Source of the DNA: Cyprinodon diabolis
Lineage: Eukaryota; Chordata; Actinopteri; Cyprinodontiformes; Cyprinodontidae
Assembly (NCBI GenBank): GCA_030533445.1
Contig: CM060065.1
Coordinates: forward strand, 50,221,464 to 50,285,463
Direction of reading: 5' to 3'
Length of the DNA: 64,000 bases
The stretch's first letter is position 1; every line of letters begins with the position of its first letter. The notes beneath the pieces were generated by a model. That model searched no databases and was not told the origin of the DNA. It saw nothing but the letters and a program-made list of their open reading frames with translations. Shown piece after piece: positions 55,841-64,000 of the stretch. A program made the translations under genes and the position numbers.

Positions 55841-58800
55841 TCCATGTGTTACTAACTTTTTTGAAACGACGTAATGAAATAAAAAAGAAATATCTGCAAC
55901 ACACTCCATCTATGCTGAATGAGCTTGAGATATGTTGCAAAGAAAATAGGTAGGCTACAATGTATCTACTAATGCCACACTTTTCAGATTTTAATTAAAA
56001 AGTAATAAATAAAAAAATAATAATTTCCCATCATATATAGGTAAGTGCCATTTTATTGTTATCTACTTTAAGGGGTATATACAGTTTTGCAAACCACTTT
56101 TTATATCATAGGGACATTTTTTAACCAGTGAACAAGGATACAAGTACAAAAGGGTAAGAAAAAGTACATTAAAGCTCTTCAGTTCAAGACCCAACAGGGG
56201 TGCATTTAGAGATGGAACATTTTTTTGTCCTGTCAAAGGAGACGGAGCGGTAGCCATATTACAGCAGACAGGGTTCTGTATTTGTGTGTTTGAAATGTTA
56301 TCCCATTCAGCTGAAGAATAAGAAAGAAAGCTCAGCCAAGATGATCCCATTTTAGGCTTTTACAATCCCCTCTCTTCATCTCTCCAGGGGCTTTGGTGAA
56401 TCATCTTAGCCCACGATGATTCATTGGTTTAGAAACTGAAATCTTTTTTTGAGCAATTAAGTGCAGTTCTTTTTTCTCTCCCATCTTCCATTTTGACACA
56501 CGAGAGACAAAGCTGGTGTACATCTGAGAGGAATTAATCAACAGCACACTGTAGGAGAACAACATAAAATGCTAAAATGGGGCTTACTGTAGCTTATGAG
56601 TGATTATCGGGATCTTGAGTTAGCCGTGAATATTGCAATTTGAACAAACTGAGGGATGCAACATATAATCAATAGACGTAAGCAGGAGTCTGTGAGGCGA
56701 CACTTAATGCTTCCATAGTAGCTACAGTAATAGCAATAAGTTTATAAAAACCTATCTACACATTGTTACAATTCAGTTTTTGGCAGAAAACAACAATTCT
56801 GGTCATAGTTACGCCAGACACATAACCCGCCATGTGACTGTTGCGGAAAATTTACCAATCTTGAACTATGATATTGGATGTTTTGAAGCTCAATATACCC
56901 CCAAAACCCTCCAGGGTGATAACCAGGCCACAAAATAACAGAAAAAAAAAATCCAGTGGAATCTGATTGCATCTCTGGAAAGCAGCCGTAGGGCATTGAC
57001 GTCCCTCTACCAGAGACTCCTGGAACCAGCCAGATATTGAACATTTTTGTTCCGACCAGACTAAACTTTTAACTTTTTTTTTTCTCTAAAACTGGGGACA
57101 AATACATTCTGTGCCAGAATTTTAGTGGATAAGTGTTATAGTTATTTTGGTTGTGATTAATGTGACTCTGAGACGGTGACCATTTGCAAGCAGGAGTGGT
57201 ATGGCTCGAGGGCAGTGGCGTCAGAAGCACTTCTAAATGGCCCCATTTTCCACAGGAGAAGAGGCTAAAGTGCAATTTACAAGCCACATGCGGCTGTAAA
57301 ATTATTATTTTCTTCACACTGTTGTCAACCTTATCAGCCTGACTAAAAATGTAAGCAATAATAAAGTTTTTTTTATCATCTAATACAGAAACTTACATGC
57401 AAAAAGCAGCCCGAAGCATGTTATTTAAAAATAAAAAAATCAGAGGCATAGGCTACTTTAAATATGTTAGCATTACAAGTCTTTTATAAATTAAGAGTGA
57501 CTGGCAAAGTGTCTTTATTGCAATCCAAAATATTTTTAACCTAATTGACAACAGACCACAAACATTTGTGACCATAGAGCATTAACCAAAATGATTTTAA
57601 TTACGTTTTATCAGACTTATGAGAGTTTATTTTGTTTTTTTGTGAAACCTGATGTTGTGTTTCTGTTTCTTTGTAGCCCAAACTGGAGCGTATACATTAG
57701 AAACTAATCCTAAATTGGAAACAATGTTGCATATCTACGTGCATAATATGGGGGTTAAACGACCATATTACGAATACGCTGTAAATAATTTTACTGCACA
57801 GCAAAATTGCGCACACGCATGCCGCTTCGCTGTGCTTACATGCTGCAACATGTCCAGTGTATTTACTGCTTTATTGTGTGTGTGAATTTACTTTCTAAAC
57901 ATTTAAATCAAGCCTGAATAATTAGACACCTAATTTTGTTTTTTAATATGGGACAGGTTTTTTTTTAAAGGACAGTTGGCAAACCTACATAGCTACCTTA
58001 TTAAGAGATTTTATGAAACATTTTATTCTCATTTATCTTTATCAGTCGTTAAATCCAGGATATTTCCAGTGACAGCTTTTGCCAGAGACAAATGATCCAT
58101 AATGGAGACTCTCTTTGGAAAATAGAGAGGTCTGATCACCCTAAATCTCTCCAAAATGTTTGTTTAGTTCAGCATCTATTAACATGATCTAGGGCCCATT
58201 TATGAAAAGGCTATATGATAAAGCTAGGCATAATGAGGTCATGGAGGGACTTATGTTACATTGGTTAAATTTACCTGTACATCAGGCATCCACGTTAGGC
58301 ATAAATATATAGAGTATATATGTATATATATATATATATATATATTGTAAGAAGTGTTTTTAAGGACTTAAAGGAGAAAAGTGTGACTGTTAAATGCATG
58401 TATACAGAAAAAACAATAAAGTGCCATTTGCCATGGTGTTTGCTGACGTAGGCACCTTGAATCATAGATTTAAAGTCCATTCTGCTCTCTTGACTGAAGC
58501 TGACTGGGTGTCCGCAGGGATTCAACCGACCTCCACAGCACAGCCAAAGGTCACACAGTAGAGGTATGGCTTTCTAATGCAATGCCCTTTTGTATCGTCT
58601 GAACTGCCTGCATTGTATTCCCCTCACATAGGCTTCTTGCTGGGAGAGAGGCTTTGAGAAGCGGGATAAGGAGAAAAGCATTGACAGCAGTTCTAAAGGG
58701 CAATCATACAGATAATGCAGTCCAATGGCCCTCTTTATTGGGATTAAGGCACCAGCACCTCTGATAATGGATAAACAAAACAACAGGCATTTTCTGTGAT

Positions 58801-59469
58801 GGCCAAAGAACTCAGGGAAAGATGAAACAAGACATGTTAAAGAAAATAATGCTATGTTCTTGGCAAAGTCTCTGGGATGAGCTTTACCTTTTCCTGTTGT
58901 GGATATGTGTTTTTAATGGGATACCAACATTATGTTGATAAAATAAAGGAATACATACAAATTGTATTAGATCATTGTTGAGAGAAGTCTGCAGAATACT
59001 GATAAAAAGCTCCATTTAAAAATAAAATGTGCAATCCCTAACCACAGGACCCTTTCTTCCCATATATCAGTCTTTTTATAAGACTTTTCAAAAGATAATT
59101 TCTAATAGTATGCCGTCGTTTGCAGGATGCATTTTACTGTCACTTGTCAAAGTTGCTGTCAGTGTGCTAAAATGCACCAATAAAGAAAATCTTGCTTTTA
59201 ATGAGCAACAACTCCATGAGGTCAATTTTTAGAACTCCATAAGGATAAGCAGCTAGGGACCATAGATGGTTAGATGCATATACATTAGTAGCCATTCAGT
59301 TCCTTTTTAAACATCTATCTTTGTTCTAAAATATTGTTTCTGTCATGATTTGCGGACGTTAAGATCTAAAGAGAAGCACCTTCCCCTGGTCAGACCCCCT
59401 AAAGAACAATTTAAACAGAGAGTAAAATTGCTGCTATTAAGTTGTCTGAACGTTCCATATGGATTTGTG
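55841..59469. other. Unique DNA, no gene seen
   Basis: No supported gene or element across this AT-rich stretch, apart from a TA microsatellite at about 58314-58346. Confidence 0.35.
58314..58346. repeat. TA microsatellite
   Basis: TATA run of about 33 bases with one TG interruption. Confidence 0.85.
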
Positions 59470-59477
59470 GTCTAAAT

Positions 59478-59680
59478 CAGGCATCCCAAAACTCGGTCCT
59501 CAAGGCCCCCTATCCTGCAGGTTTTAGAGGTTTCTCTGCTTCAGCACAGCTGGTTATAATGATTGCAGTAGAGCAAAAGCCTGTTAATCAGCTTTCAATT
59601 AAAATCAGCTGTGCTGAAGCAGAGAAACCTCTAAAACCTGCAGGACAGGGGGCCTTGAGGACCGAGTTTGGGGATGCCTG
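59478..59680. mobile_element. Hairpin hAT MITE with 8-bp TSD
   Basis: CAGGCATCCCAAAACTCGGT at the left is answered at the right by ACCGAGTTTGGGGATGCCTG. The two arms pair for about 75 bases with very few differences (AGGTTTCTCTGCTTCAGCAC on one side, its complement on the other), leaving a loop of about 50 bases. A perfect 8-bp duplication GTCTAAAT flanks it (59470-59477, 59681-59688). It has no coding capacity and must rely on a hAT transposase from elsewhere. Confidence 0.92.
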
Positions 59681-59688
59681 GTCTAAAT

Positions 59689-60144
59689 GATATGTTAAAT
59701 TGTTTTATACAAAGAAATGCTGTTTTTTTGTTTTTGTTTTTTTTACACAATATCATATAGATGTCTGAAATGGTGAAATATATTTGTTTTTATGGAGACT
59801 GCCACTCATTAAGCCCCTTGAGGGTTTTTCGGCAGTTGTCCATCACATTTTCTTTTTTAGTAAAACATTATTCTATTTTTTTGTTTTTGTTGTGAAAATA
59901 AAATAAATAAATATATTCATATATATAAATAATTCAGTGGAAGTGTGAAATCAGAGTAAAAAAATATGCAAGCCCAGGAGAAGGAGGGGCTCATTCTAGT
60001 CGCTGGAAGTTGGCAGCCATTCGGCTGGCGTTTGACTGGAAGGGCCATTTTAAAAAATTTGGTGGTTGGAACATAACGGAGAGGCCTGTGGTTCAGCAGT
60101 ATATGATGAAATTTATCGCTAAATAAATAAATAAATAAAAGTTT
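59689..60144. other. Unique DNA, no gene seen
   Basis: AT-rich, with AAATAAAT runs; no gene. Confidence 0.3.
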
Positions 60145-60789
60145 GTTATCAACAGTGTTGGGCATGTTACTTTGAAAAAGTAATTAGTTATAGTTACGAG
60201 TTACTTCTCCCAAAAGGTAACTGAGTTAGTAACTGAGTTACTCCACAATAAAACTAACTAGTTAGTAGTTAGGGTGACCAAACGTCCCTATTTCCCGGGA
60301 CATATCCGTATTTCACGTCCTGTCCCGGGCGTCCTTGGTTTTTTTTAGAAAGTGAGGAAATGTCCTGATTTCACTGCGCACGACGCTCCATGTGACGTAA
60401 TCCCTGAGCCGCGTCAGTGCGGGCAGCCCTGTTCTTAATCAGAGGCTCTTGCTCTGTTCGAAAACCTAGGACGTGTCCTCCAAGGACGCGGTCTACCTAG
60501 ACTGGATCCTTCGAAGTCCTTGAAAATAAGGAGACCAGAAGAGTTTTGGCTGTAAATTCGAACAGGTCCATCCTTCGGCGGGTTTTACCGCCGTATGCTC
60601 TGTTGCTTAGCAACCGTGAAAGTTGACACACAAAGCAGGAAAAGAATGAATACCGAGGTTTTCAAAACTGTTTGTTTATTTATTTTTTTTTTTTAAAGTT
60701 AAAGTGAACAAAGACTACGCTCACAAGAATCCAGAGTGGAATAAAGGTTCCAACCACCGGGAGCAGGAACAAATAAAATCAAATGTAAT

Positions 60790-61092
60790 GATAGAAACCT
60801 TAGTCAGTTAAATAACCTGCTGCTGTCATTCTGCACATCTCTGATGTTGCTGCTATTTTCAAATATCCATTCCTGTAAAAATGTCCATAGCTGCATATTA
60901 GTTATTTATTCTCCAGTTTTATATTGTTAAAACACTTTACAGAATTGTATTGTTTATATTTTAACTCTTCCCTATTATGTTATTCTTACACATTTTTCTA
61001 AGGTCCACATTTGTGTGACCATTTTCAAAAATCTTTCTGCTGCTGTAAATTTGCCCATTGTGCGACAGTAAAGGGATTTTCTATTCTATAAA
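60790..61092 (+). mobile_element. LINE 3' end fragment
   Basis: CTGCACATCTCTGATGTTGC, TATATTGTTAAAACACTTTA, TTCTTACACATTTTTCTAAGG and the end GCGACAGTAAAGGGATTTTC, TATTCTATA match the 3' UTR at 43204-43487. It shows the uninterrupted arrangement. Confidence 0.7.
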
Positions 61093-61105
61093 AGGGGTAG
61101 AAATA

Positions 61106-62353
61106 CACTATATTGCCAAAAGTATTTGCTCACCTGCCTTGACTCACATATGAGCTTAAGTGACATCCCGTTCCTAATCCATAGGGTTCAATATGACGTC
61201 GGTCCACCCTTTGCAGCTAGAACAGCTTCAACTCTTCTGGGAAGGCTGTCCACAAGGTTTAGGAGTGTGTTTATGGGAATTTTTGACCATTCTTCCAGAA
61301 GCGCATTTGTGAGGTCGCACACTGATGTTGGACGAGAAGGCCTGGCTCTCAGTCTCCGCTCTAATTCATCCCAAAGGTGTTCTATCGGGTTGAGGTCAGG
61401 ACTCTGTGCAGGCCAGTCAAGTTCATCCACACCAGACTCTGTCATCCATGTCTTTATGGACCTTGCTTTGTGCACTGGTGCACAGTCATGTTGGAAGAGG
61501 AAGGGGCCAGCTCCAAACTGTTCCCACAAAGTTGGGAGCATGGAATTGTCCAAAATGTCTTGGTATGCTGAAGCATTCAGAGTTCCTTTCACTGGAACTA
61601 AGGGGCCAAGCCCAGCTCCTGAAAAACAACCCCACACCATAATCCCCCCTCCACCAAACTTTACACTTGGCACAATGCAGTCAGACAAGTACCGTTCTCC
61701 TGGCAACCGCCAAACCCAGACCCGTCCATCAGATTGCCAGATGGAGAAGCGCGATTCGTCACTCCAGAGAACGCGTCTCCACTGCTCTAGAGTCCAGTGG
61801 CGGCGTGCTTTACACCACCGCATCCGACGCTTTGCATTGCACTTGGTTATGTATGGCTTGGATGCAGCTGCTCGACCATGGAAACCCATTCCATGAAGCT
61901 CTCTGCGCACTGTTCTTGAGCTAATCTGAAGGCCACATGAAGTTTGGAGGTCTGTAGTGATTGACTCTGCAGAAAGTTGGCGACCTCTTCGCACTATGCG
62001 CTTCAGCATCCGCTGACCCCGCTCCGTCAGTTTACGTGGCCTACCACTTCGTGGCTGAGTTGCTGTCGTTCCCAAACACTTCCATTTTCTTATAATACAG
62101 CTGACAGTTGACTGTGGAATATTTAGGAGCGAGGAAATTTCACGACTGGATTTGTTGCACAGGTGGCATCCTATCACAGTTCCACGCTGGAATTCACTGA
62201 GCTCCTGAGAGCGACCCATTCTTTCACAAATGTTTGTAAAAACAGTCTGCATGCCTAGGTGCTTGAATTTATACACCTGTGGCCATGGAAGTGATTGGAA
62301 CACCTGATTCCAATAATTTGGATGGGTGAGCAAATACTTTTGGCAATATAGTG
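61106..62353 (-). mobile_element. Intact Tc1-like transposon with perfect terminal repeats
   Basis: The 29-base terminal inverted repeats (61106-61134 and 62325-62353), starting CACTATATTGCCAAAAG, are identical base for base. TA lies on both sides (61104-61105, 62354-62355), the expected target duplication. The 1248-base element encloses one full-length transposase gene on the minus strand. Perfect ends and an unbroken gene point to recent movement. It is the innermost and so the youngest layer of the nest. Confidence 0.95.
61188..62219 (-). CDS. Tc1-like transposase, DD34E
   Basis: It cuts and joins the element ends at TA sites. I take Met at 62219 ([20 protein letters not shown]) as the start because it matches where the DNA-binding domain begins; an open extension to 62333 would cross the terminal repeat. 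The 343 residues contain a paired-like helix-turn-helix pair (about 5-55), a GRPR-type AT-hook (about 58-62), a second DNA-binding helix set to about 115, and the catalytic domain. WSDESRF holds Asp154, FQHDCAPVH holds Asp245 and [13 protein letters not shown] holds Glu280, with 34 residues between the last two, so DD34E. The glycine-rich box [11 protein letters not shown] is present. The C-terminus ends AKGGPTSY. All expected parts are there, and length is normal for the family. Confidence 0.95.
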   Translation of the reverse strand: MGRSQELSEFQRGTVIGCHLCNKSSREISSLLNIPQSTVSCIIRKWKCLGTTATQPRSGRPRKLTERGQRMLKRIVRRGRQLSAESITTDLQTSCGLQISSRTVRRELHGMGFHGRAAASKPYITKCNAKRRMRWCKARRHWTLEQWRRVLWSDESRFSIWQSDGRVWVWRLPGERYLSDCIVPSVKFGGGGIMVWGCFSGAGLGPLVPVKGTLNASAYQDILDNSMLPTLWEQFGAGPFLFQHDCAPVHKARSIKTWMTESGVDELDWPAQSPDLNPIEHLWDELERRLRARPSRPTSVCDLTNALLEEWSKIPINTLLNLVDSLPRRVEAVLAAKGGPTSY

Positions 62354-62913
62354 TATATAAGTAAATCTAAACAATGTATGTATAAAAATATATCTGCAAA
62401 ATCTCTAATATTCAACAAAAAAATACTTAGTTAAGCATATTGTGCAAAACAACAATAAAAAAAATTAAACTCCTATCAGATTTATAGTTCCCACTCTGCA
62501 GATCTAATAGAATCTGTCCTTAAATTACAGCCAAACCCATTTACACAGTAACAGATAAAAACATTTAGATAAACCAAACATTACCGCCTCATATCTTAGT
62601 CAATAACCATTTCAGACGGAACTATTCAGACTTGTATTATATTAAACTGAACTTCCAATTTTCACCACTGTTCTGTGCCAAGTAACATTTCCTCTGATCA
62701 CGGAGCAAATCCCGATGATAAGACATTTGTTCTTTTAATCAACCCCCCCACGCTCCAAGGTGTCCTGGTTTTCCCAAATGAAAATATGGTCACCCTATTA
62801 GTAGTAAAAGTAACTATTGCGTTACTTTTGCGAGTGTATGAAATTAATAACTGGGGATGTCTAATTCTGAAATCCTGTGTTTGGGTTGTTATAGATACTG
62901 CAACATGTAGCTA

Positions 62914-62988
62914 TATCCATCCATCCATCCATCCATCCATCCATCCATCCATCCATCCATCCATCCATCCATCCATCCATCCATCCAT
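62914..62988. repeat. CCAT microsatellite
   Basis: About 18 tandem ATCC units inside the right arm of the outer hAT MITE. The Ile-His-Pro-Ser repeat frame across it is an artefact. Confidence 0.95.
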
Positions 62989-63415
62989 ATTTCTCCCTTT
63001 CTCCATATAGGCTTATGATTGTTCACACTCTCCGTAGTTCCCCTGTGGCGCGAGCATTTCCTGTCGCTTGCGCGGTGAATCGTGCCACCGCGCTGTGCGG
63101 AGATGCAGGGGAAACCGTATCTGATGGGGAAACGCAGCTCAACCTAACACCAGTATTTCAATCTGGAAAACGCCGTTATGCTGCTGGATCCTCCTCACTC
63201 TCCATCCTCCCCTCTCTCATGATGCGCGCACGAGTCCTATCATGAAAAAAGGTTAATTGTGCGACCTGAGTAACGTCCAGTAACGCGGTGTCGGCAATTG
63301 TAACTGCGTTATAGTTACAGTAAGAGTAATAATTTTGATTACTCCTTACTAAAAAAGGTAGCGGCGTTAGTAACGCGTTACTTTCAACGCTGTTACTCTC
63401 ATTACTGGTTATCAA

Positions 63416-64000
63416 AAGGACTGCAATCCATATAAGAGACAGGTAAAGTAACAGATGTTTAAAGTGGAAAAAAAATGGTTACCCACAGAACACCGTGTCT
63501 GCGAATGATGGCTCTAAATTCTATATGAGCAATATATGCAACTAGTTTCTTTTCTTCAGGACACACTGCATGTTCTAGTTTCATCACCAGTATTTCATTC
63601 ACATGATAAACTGTGTCTAATATTCCTAATGTAATTCCGCTGTATTACACAACACATATGCTGTACGTAGATTGATTTATTTGGACTTCTTCTTCTGTTG
63701 TTTGACTTGTGTTGTAACTAATCTTTTGGGAACTACTTGACAAAAATCTGATCAGAAATATGTTGAGAGAGACAATAACATGTTCAGTGCATGTTTTCCC
63801 GACTGTATTAATATGTTTGTGGACATGATTATGCTTTTAGCTAGATAATGACTGAAGTTCTCTTACCCCATTTTCCAAAAAAGGGTCAATTATTTAACAT
63901 ACGTAGTTCAAATGTAAATAGGATTGCATGATATTAATTATTCAGCAAACGTATATTGGAATATGTTTCAATGCACACAGCACAACACAATCTAAAACAT
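63416..64000. other. Unique DNA, no gene seen
   Basis: AT-rich sequence to the end of the window with no recognised feature. Confidence 0.3.

Larger units (their letters stand above)
60270..62797. mobile_element. Inner hAT MITE containing a LINE 3' end and a Tc1 element
   Basis: Left end TAGGGTGACCAAACGTCC; right end ATATGGTCACCCTA, so an 11-base terminal inverted repeat TAGGGTGACCA. A perfect 8-bp duplication TTAGTAGT flanks it (60262-60269, 62798-62805). The subterminal GTCC/GGAC strings recur on both sides (GTCCCGGGCGTCC, GGTGTCCTGG). No transposase of its own. Confidence 0.88.
60153..63407. mobile_element. Outer hAT MITE containing further insertions
   Basis: The left end is CAGTGTTGGGCATGTTACTT; the right end, reverse complemented, is CAGTAATGAGAGTAACAGCG. 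GTTAC/GTAAC-type strings are dense at both ends (for example GAGTTACTTCTCC, GTAACGCGTTACTTTC). A perfect 8-bp duplication GTTATCAA flanks it (60145-60152, 63408-63415). Its own sequence is 60153-60261 and about 62806-63407; the rest is a second MITE with its own cargo. Confidence 0.85.

Noticed and set aside
57600..57890. Possible host exon (open frame at 57652-57885)
   Set aside because: No recognisable domain and no consistent splice sites or codon bias that I could support.
61126..61896. 256-residue plus-strand open frame
   Set aside because: Antisense shadow of the intact Tc1 transposase.
62675..63010. Open frame with Ile-His-Pro-Ser repeats
   Set aside because: Produced by the CCAT microsatellite inside a MITE arm.

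Overview
The window looks like intergenic or intronic DNA of a ray-finned (teleost) fish. It is AT-rich, has no recognisable host protein-coding gene, rRNA or tRNA gene, and is crowded with transposable elements typical of teleosts: L2-clade LINEs with AATTC-type tails, RTE/Rex3-like 3' ends, tRNA-derived SINEs, solo LTRs, Tc1/mariner, pogo-like, hAT and CACTA-like DNA transposons, foldback elements and long microsatellites. I assign no species. All family calls are made by eye from protein motifs, terminal repeats and target-site duplications (TSDs).

Layout. 1-8.6 kb: mostly unique AT-rich DNA with an L2 3' unit (2058-2601), a truncated LTR (3585-4070), and two solo LTRs with TSDs (5104-5544, 5873-6683). 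8.6-10.2 kb: an internally deleted pogo-like transposon (8630-9780), then a tRNA-type SINE and a TATTC microsatellite. 10.2-15.4 kb: largely unique, with one foldback element at 12118-12500. 15.4-20.6 kb: a hAT-like MITE end, a telomere-like minisatellite split by a solo LTR (15969-16690), an L2 3' unit, a 9-bp-TSD element carrying a helicase fragment (18418-18961), an LTR-like block with a SINE, and a Tc1 scrap.

21.8-38.6 kb: two nearly full-length L2 LINEs on the minus strand. The first (22033-about 26950) keeps both reading frames intact and sits inside a hAT MITE. The second (33374-38243) has an intact ORF1 but a broken ORF2, and sits inside a second copy of the helicase-fragment element. 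Between them are another solo LTR and a CTTT microsatellite. 38.6-47.7 kb: a Tc1 remnant, L2 3' units, a LINE 3' end split by one of them, and a hAT 5' end.

47.7-53.2 kb: an RTE/Rex3-like fragment split by a 5.06 kb element with CACTG termini and a TG duplication. This element carries a minus-strand, multi-exon, now broken gene of unknown function and a candidate TATA-less promoter, but no recognisable transposase. 53.2-55.7 kb: a decayed Tc1-like element and a solo LTR. 59.5-63.4 kb: a hairpin hAT MITE, then a stack of nested insertions. A hAT MITE (60153-63407) holds a second hAT MITE (60270-62797), which holds a LINE 3' end and an intact Tc1 transposon (61106-62353) with perfect 29-bp terminal repeats and a complete 343-residue DD34E transposase.

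The genes do not form a host pathway; each serves its own element. The most interesting items are the gene-carrying CACTA-like element, the 9-bp-TSD element with the RecQ-like fragment, the intact Tc1 and the intact L2.
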